In this document: piece after piece, positions 18,232 to 25,704 of the stretch | Numbering within the stretch: position 1 is the stretch's first letter | Layout: every line of letters starts with the position of its first letter | NCBI GenBank assembly: GCA_024278075.1 | Contig: JAJRTW010000043.1 | Location: forward strand, 1-50,848 | Source: Bacteroidota bacterium | GTDB taxonomy: Bacteria > Bacteroidota > Ignavibacteria > Kapaibacteriales > UBA2268 | Reading direction: 5' to 3' | Length of the DNA: 50,848 nt | Translations under genes and position numbers: made by a program | Notes under the pieces: generated by a model | Told to the model about the DNA's origin: nothing | Databases searched by the model: none | Seen by the model: only the letters and a program-made list of their open reading frames with translations

Positions 18232-19128
18232 CTAATATGATGCGGCAAGGGCAATCGACATTAGCTTGCTTTTGTCCGAATCCGACCGTGATGTAAGCAC
18301 AACCGGAGCGTCGGCACCAAGCGTAATCGACGCCACTATAGCACCGCCGAAATAAGTCAGGCTCTTGTAAAGCACATTGCCAGCCTCGATATTCGGGGCA
18401 ACCAACAGGTCGGCCTCGCCGGATACTTCGCTGCTTATGCCTTTGTGCTTGGCGGCCTGCTGCGACACCGCATTGTCGAAAGCCAAAGGCCCGTCTATCA
18501 GGCATCCTTTAATCTGGCCCCGCCGGTTCATCATGGTTAGCAAAGCAGCATCAACGGTGGCGGGCATCTTCGGATTAACCCCTTCGATGGCTGCCAATAC
18601 TGCAATCTTTGGATTATCTATGCCCAATCTGTGGAACATATCAACGGAATTATTGATAATTGCAATTTTCTCATTCAAATCCGGTGCTATGTTCTGTGCA
18701 GCATCTGTCAGGGCAATGAGTTTGTGATAATATTTAGTTTCAAAGAATCCTATATGGCTCAGCAGGCCGCCGCGATGAAGGCCATTTTCCTTGTCGAGAA
18801 TTGCACGTAGAAAATCTGCGGTTCCGGCCAGTCCCTTCATCAGTATTTGGGCTTTGCCGTCTCTGATTAATTCAACGCAAATACGGGCGCATCGAACGGA
18901 GTTTTCTTCATTTATTATTTCGAAGCTGCTTATATTGAATTGATTATCATTGGCAATCTGTTCAATTTTTCGTCTGTTGCCAACAAGTACCGCATCCGCG
19001 ATACCTTCGCTATGGGCATCGATTACTGCCTTCAACACAGGCAAGTCTCCGGCTGCCACAACCGCTATTTTCTTCTTCGGCTTCCGCTTTGCAATTTCTA
19101 TGAAGGTATTTAATGATTTAAGTTCCAT
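18232..19128 (-). CDS. ptb: phosphate butyryltransferase
   Basis: 298 residues, typical for Ptb (about 300). It converts butyryl-CoA and phosphate to butyryl phosphate, which butyrate kinase uses for ATP. The N-terminal KKKIAVVAAGDLPVL, the core ILMKGLAGTADFLRAIL and GGLLSHIGFF, and the C-terminal NIEAGNVLYKSLTYFGGAIVASI are characteristic of the PTA/PTB family, and the last block is shared with the Pta encoded at 21305. It is followed by buk, and preceded by repeat element B1 and the ammonia-lyase gene, which run in the same direction. Confidence 0.95.
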   Translation of the reverse strand: MELKSLNTFIEIAKRKPKKKIAVVAAGDLPVLKAVIDAHSEGIADAVLVGNRRKIEQIANDNQFNISSFEIINEENSVRCARICVELIRDGKAQILMKGLAGTADFLRAILDKENGLHRGGLLSHIGFFETKYYHKLIALTDAAQNIAPDLNEKIAIINNSVDMFHRLGIDNPKIAVLAAIEGVNPKMPATVDAALLTMMNRRGQIKGCLIDGPLAFDNAVSQQAAKHKGISSEVSGEADLLVAPNIEAGNVLYKSLTYFGGAIVASITLGADAPVVLTSRSDSDKSKLMSIALAASY

Positions 19129-19147
19129 ATCGTCTCTAATATTAGTT

Positions 19148-19312
19148 CGGATTATTCATAAAATATCTAAAATACCTGACGGGCAATGGATAACAGATGA
19201 TTAAGATGACTCAATTATAAGCCATACATGATCGCCGTTGAATCGGCCTAACCCGAATACTTCCAGAGAGATACGAAGCTCTTGAGTAAAAGTCCCGCAA
19301 TATTCGGGTTAT
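19148..19312 (+). repeat. repeat element B1 (165-bp family)
   Basis: First of three co-oriented copies. Shared order of blocks: attattcataaaa, acctgac-gg-caatggataacagat, tcaa-taataagcca, accg-gaatcggcctaac, atacgaagctcttg, cccgcaata--cgggtta. Its right end forms a hairpin (cccgcaatattcggg). It sits between the ptb start and the hutH stop. Confidence 0.85.
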
Positions 19313-19332
19313 AAGAAGTCACTAATGATAAA

Positions 19333-20856
19333 TCAAGATAAACTTCCGATGGCCGCTTCAACTTCCCGAAGAATTTCACATGATTTAACTACTTCCTTCA
19401 TGGCCGTATGATCTGTATACAAAGGCCGGTCGATGTCCAGAAAATCAACATGCCTTCTAACAACGTCTTTGGCCGCCCGCACGCCTTGGCCGAATGTAAA
19501 ATCCCTGAAATCAAGAGCCTGTGCGGCAGCTATAAACTCAATACCGATTATGCCATAAGCATTGTCCAGAATCTGTGCATTCTTGATTGCTGTGTTCATG
19601 CCCATCGATACGAAATCCTCCTGGTCGGCGGCGGCCGGAATCGATTGAACAGATGCCGGTGCGGAAAGAATACGCTGCTCGACTATCAGCGAATCCGCCG
19701 TATATTGGCTTAGCATCAGCCCCGAGAACATGCCTGCACCTTTGGTCAGAAACGCCGGCAATCCCTGGCTCAGGGCGGGATTGAGCAGGCGGTTCAGCCT
19801 TCTCTCGGACAGCACCGAAACCATAGTGACAGTCACCCCGGCCATATCCATTGGCAGAGAGACGGGCGAGCCCTGGAAGTTCGCACCGGATAGCGCTAAA
19901 TTATCCTCCGGCAAAAAAATCGGATTGTCGCCAACGCCATTTAGCTCAATCTCCACCTGGCTTTTAGCATACTCACAGGCATCATGGGCAGCGCCAATCA
20001 CCTGCGGCGTCGACCGCATAGAATACGCATCCTGCACTTTCGTTTTAATTCTTCCGGTCAGCAAATCCCCGCCTTCAAAGCATTTCTTGATTGCTGCCGC
20101 ACATCTCTGCGCCCCAGCAAAACCGCGTATCTTATGAATCCGAATATCGTAAGGCTTCATATTTGCAAGCAGAGCTTCGAGCGACATAGCGGCGGCTATC
20201 TCGGCCTGTTTCAGCAAGCTGTTGAAATCGTAAAGGTGAATCGCACTCATCGCCGTCAGCAGGTTAGAGCCGTTAATCGTTGCCAGCCCGTCGCGCACCT
20301 CAAGGCCCGGGATAGCAATGCCGGCTTTGTCGAGGGCCACTCGCCCGGGGAGCCGCTTGCCATCGTAGAAAGCCTCGCCCTCGCCCATCAGCAGCAGGGC
20401 TATCTGCGACATCGGAGCCAAATCCCCGCAAGCACCAACTGACCCTTTCTGGCACACAACGGGCGTTACGCCTTTGTTGAGCATTTCAACAAGCGTTTGG
20501 GTTATTGCAAGGCGGCAGGCGGAATTGCCGTGGGCATGTACGTTAATCCTTCCGGCCATTGCGCCGCGGACGTATTCGATTGGTGCCGGATCGCCAATGC
20601 CGGCCGAATGATTATATATCAGATACTTCTGGAAATCCTGCAATTTGTCGGCGTCGAGCACCATTTCGGAGAATTCGCCAATGCCCGTATTTACTCCGTA
20701 CATTATCTCTTTGCGGGCTACTTTCTCCTCGAGCATCCTGCGGCAGGATTGTATCCTTGCAATCGCACCGTCGCTTAGCTCAACCTTCGCATTATTCCGT
20801 GCTATATCAACAATTTTTCCTATTGTCAATCCCTCGCCATTCATTACTATTGCCAT
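19333..20856 (-). CDS. hutH: histidine ammonia-lyase (MIO enzyme, Ala-Cys-Gly triad)
   Basis: 507 residues, normal HAL length; AGGA lies 6 bases before ATG. It should deaminate histidine to urocanate and ammonia. Family residues are in place: YGVNTGIG (Tyr53), NHSAGIGDP (His83, the imidazole-binding His of HAL), DAYSMRSTPQ, and QEDFVSM (the Glu of HAL; the following His is Phe here). The cofactor-forming triad, normally Ala-Ser-Gly at 142-144, reads Ala142-Cys143-Gly144, encoded by gct-tgc-ggg. Cys at this site is known from a laboratory HAL mutant to be converted to the same MIO cofactor, so activity is likely. No hutU, hutI or hutG is in the window; it lies upstream of ptb-buk. Histidine is the best guess, another aromatic substrate is possible. 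Confidence 0.92.
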   Translation of the reverse strand: MAIVMNGEGLTIGKIVDIARNNAKVELSDGAIARIQSCRRMLEEKVARKEIMYGVNTGIGEFSEMVLDADKLQDFQKYLIYNHSAGIGDPAPIEYVRGAMAGRINVHAHGNSACRLAITQTLVEMLNKGVTPVVCQKGSVGACGDLAPMSQIALLLMGEGEAFYDGKRLPGRVALDKAGIAIPGLEVRDGLATINGSNLLTAMSAIHLYDFNSLLKQAEIAAAMSLEALLANMKPYDIRIHKIRGFAGAQRCAAAIKKCFEGGDLLTGRIKTKVQDAYSMRSTPQVIGAAHDACEYAKSQVEIELNGVGDNPIFLPEDNLALSGANFQGSPVSLPMDMAGVTVTMVSVLSERRLNRLLNPALSQGLPAFLTKGAGMFSGLMLSQYTADSLIVEQRILSAPASVQSIPAAADQEDFVSMGMNTAIKNAQILDNAYGIIGIEFIAAAQALDFRDFTFGQGVRAAKDVVRRHVDFLDIDRPLYTDHTAMKEVVKSCEILREVEAAIGSLS

Positions 20857-21304
20857 TTCCGTTCCTGATAATTTCGAATTTTTGTTATAAATGTAATTCT
20901 ATTAAAAATAATTCTGAGACTTCTGAATAATAGGCATTCTGAACCCTTCGACTCCGCTCAGGGTGACTATTTTAGTGTCATAGTGAGCGGAGTCGAACTA
21001 TAGACACGATCGGCCCGGCTCAGGATAAACTCCATTAAGAATCCAGTCTTGATGCGGCTTCTGAATTCTTCAGCCACTCCGCCGCGAGTGGCTACGCTCC
21101 AATCTGAATGACAATTTTCACACATTATATTGCGATGCTATGAAAGCAAGAATCGAAATTTTCAGAAGTCTCATTCTATTAATTTCTGATTCTTGTTCCA
21201 TATGCTAAAGCACGTGGCTATTTCTTCTTGATTCGAACTATTCCTTATTCATGTTCCATGAGCTTTAGTTCGCGAATAATTATTTCCATTTTTCCCTTCG
21301 CAAG
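20857..21304. other. intergenic region with repeat element A2
   Basis: 448 bases between the hutH start and the pta stop. Most is repeat A2. The promoter of hutH should lie in the AT-rich 60 bases next to its start. No gene or riboswitch was recognised. Confidence 0.5.
20933..21113. repeat. repeat element A2
   Basis: Near-copy of A1. It begins gcattctgaacc, contains cttcgactccgctcagggtgactattttagtgtcatagtgagcggagtcgaactatagacacgatcggcc almost as in A1 (in blocks), and ends aatctgaatgaca, the inverted partner of the start. There is no coding frame. Confidence 0.8.
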
Positions 21305-22285
21305 TCATGCCATCAAAGTGCAGATAGCTGCCACATTCACCATATCTGCCGACGAGCAGCCGCGCGATAAATCGCAATATGGCTTGTTCAGCCCCTGGAC
21401 TATCGGCCCGATGGCCTCGGCACCGGCCAACCGCTGAGTCAGCTTGTATCCTATGTTGCCGGCATCGAGATCGGGGAAAATAAGCACATTAGCGCTGCCC
21501 GCCACCGGCGATCCCGGGCTTTTCTTTTCACCGATGGATTTGATGATAGCCGCATCAAGCTGGAGCTCGCCGTCGACGGCAAGGCCCGGGGATTTCTCCT
21601 TAATAATATTTGTAGCCGATACTACTTTATCCACATGAGGATGATCGGCACTGCCTTTGGTCGAGAATGACAGCATAGCAATTTTCGGCTGCTCGCCGGT
21701 TACGGCCTGGTAATTCGCGGCCGAACTTATGGCAATATCGGCAAGCTGTTCGGGATTCGGGTCGGGATTGACCGCACAGTCGGCAAAGCAAAACATCTTA
21801 TCCGGCAAAATCATAATAAAATAACTGCTGACAACCGATATGCCCTCAGCCACGCCAACAGTATGGATTGCAGCCCTTAGCACATTACCAGTCGAGGAAA
21901 TATTCCCGCCCACACAGGCATCTATCCTGCCGGTTTCCAGCAATAATCCGCCATAATACAGAGGGTCGGCAACTTTGATTGACGCCTCAATCAAGGTCAT
22001 TCCCTTCGACTTTCGCTTCTCGAAAAGTATATGGGCAAATTCCTGAATATGCTCGGAAACCGATGGATCGTAGATCATTATCCCGTCGATGTTAAGGCCA
22101 TTGTCGGATGATAGATTGTGAATCTTAATCTTATTGCCGATAAGAACAGCCCGGGCAATATTCTCCTTTTGCAGTATTACTGCCGCTTCAATCGACCTTA
22201 TATCCTCGGCATCGGGAAATCCTACGGTTAATTGCTTATTGCTTGCTTTTGCCCGAATTGTTTCAATAAATAAATTAGCTGCCAT
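21305..22285 (-). CDS. pta: phosphate acetyltransferase
   Basis: About 326 residues from ATG 22285; the frame also extends to a TTG at 22312 without a better ribosome site. It interconverts acetyl-CoA and acetyl phosphate. The sequence is a single PTA/PTB domain (short form, lacking the DRTGG and N-terminal domains of the enteric enzyme). Visible are the N-terminal TVGFPDAEDIRSIEA, a central GGLLLETGRIDACVGGN, SVVSSYFIMILPD, and the C-terminal SANVLIFPDLDAGNIGYKLTQRLAGAEAIGPI signature. It follows acetate kinase by a few tens of bases on the same strand, so the two form an operon ackA-pta. The neighbouring Ptb is a paralogue. Confidence 0.95.
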   Translation of the reverse strand: MAANLFIETIRAKASNKQLTVGFPDAEDIRSIEAAVILQKENIARAVLIGNKIKIHNLSSDNGLNIDGIMIYDPSVSEHIQEFAHILFEKRKSKGMTLIEASIKVADPLYYGGLLLETGRIDACVGGNISSTGNVLRAAIHTVGVAEGISVVSSYFIMILPDKMFCFADCAVNPDPNPEQLADIAISSAANYQAVTGEQPKIAMLSFSTKGSADHPHVDKVVSATNIIKEKSPGLAVDGELQLDAAIIKSIGEKKSPGSPVAGSANVLIFPDLDAGNIGYKLTQRLAGAEAIGPIVQGLNKPYCDLSRGCSSADMVNVAAICTLMA

Positions 22286-22324
22286 GATGAAATCCGAATA
22301 ATTATTAAACAATATGTACTCAGG

Positions 22325-23572
22325 TTAATTCCTGCGAGGTGCGTTCAATACCACACGCACGGTGTCCCGTGCCAAAATCAACTCTTCGTTGGTCGGGATT
22401 ACGAATACTTTAACTTTGCTGTTGTGAGTGCTAATCATCATTTCGCTGCCCTGCACCGCGATATTATTTTTTTCTTCGTCGATTTCAATTCCAATGTGGT
22501 CCATGCCTTCGCAAATTTTACTGCGAATTTTTGGTGAATTCTCTCCGATTCCAGCCGAAAAGCAAACGGCATCGGCACCATTAATTGCTGCCATATATGC
22601 CCCAATATATTTTTTCGCCCTGATGCAAAACATGTCTAAGGCAAGCTGGGCTCGCCTGTCGTTGAATTCATCAACTTCGTCAATCAAATCGCGCATATCG
22701 TTAGTCAGGCCTGAAATCCCCAAAACGCCGGAACGTTTGTTTAGCATAGCGAAAATTTCATCGATGGTAGCGCCCTCTTTGTGCGACAGGAATTCAATCA
22801 CCGTAGGGTCGATGTCGCCGCAGCGGGTTCCCATCATCAGCCCTTCCAGCGGTGTGAAGCCCATGGATGTATCGATGGAATCGCCTTGCTTAATCGCACA
22901 GGCCGACGAGCCATTGCCGAGGTGGAGCGTGATAATATTGGTATCCTCACGCGCCTTGCCGGTCAGGTCTCTGTAGCGATAGGAGATATATCGGTGCGAA
23001 GTGCCGTGGAAACCATATTTCCTTATTTTATACCGCCTGTACATTTGGTAAGGAATGCCGTACAGGTACGCTGTCTCTGGCAATGTAGAATGAAAAGCAG
23101 TGTCGAACACGGCCACCTGCGGGGTAGTGCTGCCGAATACTTCGCGAGCAGCATAAATTCCCTTAATATTAGCCGGATTGTGCAGCGGGGCCAATTCGAT
23201 GCAGTCCTCAATTCCACGAATCACTTCATCGTCAACCCGAATCGAACTTTTGAAGCGCTCGCCGCCGTGAACCACCCGGTGGCCTATGGCATGAATATCC
23301 TCCAGGCCTTTAATGCCAGGCACTTCATAATCCGGATTCGTCAGGAGTTTCAGTACATAATTCAGGGCGGCTTTATGGTCTCTTAAAGGAGTTGCTTCCT
23401 TCAATGCGGCTTTGCCCTCCACCTGATAGCTAATCAGTGCCTGGCTGCCGATACGTTCGATTACTCCCATGGCCAATGTCCGGTCGGCGTGTTGTTCAAT
23501 CAGGTCAAGGTCTGTTTCGATTATCCTGAATTTCAATGTGGAACTGCCGCAATTTAATACGAAAATATTCAT
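22325..23572 (-). CDS. ackA: acetate kinase
   Basis: 415 residues with GGTGA before the ATG. It makes ATP and acetate from acetyl phosphate. Motifs are NCGSSTLKF (7-15; the usual NxGSSSLKF with one change), HRVVHGG, FHGTSHRYIS, ITLHLGNGSS, SMGFTPLEGLMMGTRCGDIDP and the C-terminal FSAGIGENSP. The length is at the upper end of the family. First gene of ackA-pta. With ptb-buk nearby the cell holds two parallel substrate-level phosphorylation routes from acyl-CoA. Confidence 0.96.
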   Translation of the reverse strand: MNIFVLNCGSSTLKFRIIETDLDLIEQHADRTLAMGVIERIGSQALISYQVEGKAALKEATPLRDHKAALNYVLKLLTNPDYEVPGIKGLEDIHAIGHRVVHGGERFKSSIRVDDEVIRGIEDCIELAPLHNPANIKGIYAAREVFGSTTPQVAVFDTAFHSTLPETAYLYGIPYQMYRRYKIRKYGFHGTSHRYISYRYRDLTGKAREDTNIITLHLGNGSSACAIKQGDSIDTSMGFTPLEGLMMGTRCGDIDPTVIEFLSHKEGATIDEIFAMLNKRSGVLGISGLTNDMRDLIDEVDEFNDRRAQLALDMFCIRAKKYIGAYMAAINGADAVCFSAGIGENSPKIRSKICEGMDHIGIEIDEEKNNIAVQGSEMMISTHNSKVKVFVIPTNEELILARDTVRVVLNAPRRN

Positions 23573-23932
23573 AATTTCACCGTAAAATTAAAATAACTTT
23601 TATTTATTGTTAGTTCCTTCGGTTGTTCCATCCATCAGAACTAAAGCGAAGTATATTCCCGATACAAATATAACAACTTTTTAAATACTTATTAACCCGC
23701 ATTATTCATAAAACATACAAAACACCTGACATGCAGTGGATAACAGATATTTAAGACAACTCAATAATAAGCCAAATATGATCACCGTGGAATCGGCCTA
23801 ACTCAAATATTTCTTATGAGATACGAAGCTCTTGGTTAAAATCCCGCAATAAGCGGGCTAATCAAAGACATATATAATAATTATTATGTGATTCGGAATG
23901 TTGGCTAAACTCATTTATTCGATACGAACCAA
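23573..23932. other. intergenic region with repeat element B2
   Basis: 360 bases upstream of ackA and downstream of the amidase gene. Half is repeat B2; the ackA promoter is expected at 23580-23690. Nothing else was seen. Confidence 0.5.
23692..23860 (+). repeat. repeat element B2 (165-bp family)
   Basis: The best-preserved ends of the three copies: it starts attaacccgcattattcat and finishes cccgcaataagcgggcta, so taacccgc at the left is inverted as gcgggcta/gcgggtta at the right. The same internal blocks as B1 and B3 occur in the same order and direction. Confidence 0.85.
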
Positions 23933-25159
23933 TCACTTAGCCGCCTCTATCAATCCATCGCAGAGCCAATTGGCCACTGCCTGGCGGTTGCCCGGCTCCA
24001 CAATTCGAACCTGGTCGAGCGGATTTTGGATATTGCCTAATTCAATATAAATACACACTGGCTTGGTCTGTTTCAGCATGAAGAGATCCCTCGGGCTAAT
24101 CGTTCCTTCGTACCCGCGGTTTGGCTGGGCAATTTTATATTTAGTTTCGATGGTTTCAAGAAGAATTCGGGCAGTTCTTTTGCCCTCGTCGCTGGCTTCA
24201 TTGTGATAGAAAAATATGTCAATTCTTTTATTGGTAATCCTGGAATCGACGTGGATGGATATTGCCTTTTGGCTGATGGCAGTTTTTGCATTTTTGAAAA
24301 ACAGATCATTGATAATATCAACCCTTTGCTGCAACCGGGGGCGCTGCCGGTGGGATATGCTGTCGCCGCCGAGATAGAATTCGTGATTGTCATTGCTCAG
24401 GTACCGCACATCCCGAATTCCATCATCGGGGTCGCGAACTATTATATACACAAGGGCGCCATGCTCGATCAGATTCCTGGCCAGCCGAAGCGTAACGTCG
24501 TAGGCATATTCATCTTCGCTGAGTTTATGTCCGGCTTTGCTGCCGATTGCACCCGGATCGGGGCCGCCGTGGCCCGAGACAAGATAAAACACCTCTCCTT
24601 TAAGCAGATGATCCTTCTCTACAACCTCTTTATATTTATCGCCGAATATCGGATATTGCTTCGTAACCAGTTCATCCTGCTTAATGCCCTTGAATTCCAA
24701 GAGCGGCACCCAAAGCTGGCCGGAGATGCGGAAATCTGCCTTTTTTATGCCCCGCCTCCATAATCTCAGGTTGTACAATTCAATGCTCTTGGCATAATCG
24801 TAATCATTATTGCCAATCGAAGAGCGGATATTTTGTCCGTTAAATTTGCGGATAACTATGGGCAGGCGGTAGAGCTTGCTCATCGACAACCCGCCTCGAC
24901 TATTGAATTGACCGGCATTGTTTTTCTTAAACCATTGCAGGCTTTGCGTATTAATTGCAATGCCGTAGCGGCGGAGTATGGAGTAGATACCATCTCCCGG
25001 CTTTGGTTTAATTATTAGATAGTCACCGGCGGGAATGTTATCTACGGGATTATTGCCGGATAGAGTGTCGTTGCCGGCCAATAGGGAAGAGGCGGGCAAA
25101 ATAAACAGGCATGTGAGAAATATGATTATATGTAATTGTTTCTTGGTTTTGGGCTTCAT
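23933..25159 (-). CDS. N-acetylmuramoyl-L-alanine amidase (Amidase_3)
   Basis: 408 residues. Signal peptide (about 8-28, ILPASSLLA). Residues about 45-100 resemble a LysM-like segment (IKPKPGDGIYSILRRYG). The catalytic Amidase_3 domain is at about 190-405 with the zinc ligands in SGHGGPDPGA (His), the Glu of DEYAYD, and SIHVDS (His), and the catalytic Glu in IELGN. It cuts the bond between muramic acid and the peptide stem in the periplasm during cell separation. Compared with AmiC the N-terminal targeting domain is replaced by the LysM-like part. Start ATG with a weak ribosome site. Single gene; convergent elements are repeats only. Confidence 0.93.
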   Translation of the reverse strand: MKPKTKKQLHIIIFLTCLFILPASSLLAGNDTLSGNNPVDNIPAGDYLIIKPKPGDGIYSILRRYGIAINTQSLQWFKKNNAGQFNSRGGLSMSKLYRLPIVIRKFNGQNIRSSIGNNDYDYAKSIELYNLRLWRRGIKKADFRISGQLWVPLLEFKGIKQDELVTKQYPIFGDKYKEVVEKDHLLKGEVFYLVSGHGGPDPGAIGSKAGHKLSEDEYAYDVTLRLARNLIEHGALVYIIVRDPDDGIRDVRYLSNDNHEFYLGGDSISHRQRPRLQQRVDIINDLFFKNAKTAISQKAISIHVDSRITNKRIDIFFYHNEASDEGKRTARILLETIETKYKIAQPNRGYEGTISPRDLFMLKQTKPVCIYIELGNIQNPLDQVRIVEPGNRQAVANWLCDGLIEAAK

Positions 25160-25321
25160 GCTGCGTTACTGGCCGGGAAGTTAAAATTCTATTCCCCCTA
25201 AATTAATGAAATAAGCGGGAAATATTAACAAGAAATATCATGCGATTGACATTTATTAGCTATTTCATGCAAATATTTGATTATTCTGCTTTTCGATCGG
25301 TTTAATATCTCTTAACACACA

Positions 25322-25420
25322 AGTGTCCGGTTAAAAATCAGTCAATTTGTGATATTCGCAGCATTAAGCTCCATTTTGGCCTATATTGTGCCATTATGGA
25401 TGCAATTTTTGGATTAGTGA
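25322..25420 (-). repeat. dispersed repeat C, copy 2 (inverted)
   Basis: The reverse complement matches 16-114 over its whole length with scattered changes, sharing attgcatccataat, taggccaaaatg and tttttaaccggacact. Confidence 0.75.
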
Positions 25421-25438
25421 AATATATTATTAAATCAT

Positions 25439-25620
25439 GTCATACCGGACTTGTTGAGCTTGCGTAATCCCGCTATCGGGAACCCGGTATCCATCTTAAA
25501 TATAGCAAATAGCCTAAGAATACTGGATTCCCGCTGGAGTTTATCCTGAGTCCTTCGGCATGGTTTATCCTGAGCGAAGCCGAAGGGCTCAGGATAAACT
25601 GCCGAAGGGCGGGAATGACA
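25439..25620. repeat. repeat element A3
   Basis: Bounded by tgtcataccgg and gggaatgaca. It holds a long nested palindrome (agtttatcctgag ... ctcaggataaact), as well as gtccttcggca/tgccgaagg. Same bounding type as A1, A2 and A5, but the interior differs. Confidence 0.7.
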
Positions 25621-25704
25621 CGTGACAGTTTTTAAGGGTATATTCTGCAAGGCTCTCATTTTTTACCGGACAATACTAATTGCACTATTGAAATATTACT
25701 CATA

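Larger units (their letters stand above)
25160..25704. other. intergenic region with repeats C2 and A3
   Basis: 545 bases between the amidase start and the TonB-receptor stop. It contains the second copy of repeat C and an A-type element; no gene is seen. A short frame across A3 is only read-through of the palindrome. Confidence 0.5.

Noticed and set aside
25435-25659. Frame of 74 residues across repeat A3
   Set aside because: It is a read-through of the palindromic repeat, not a gene.
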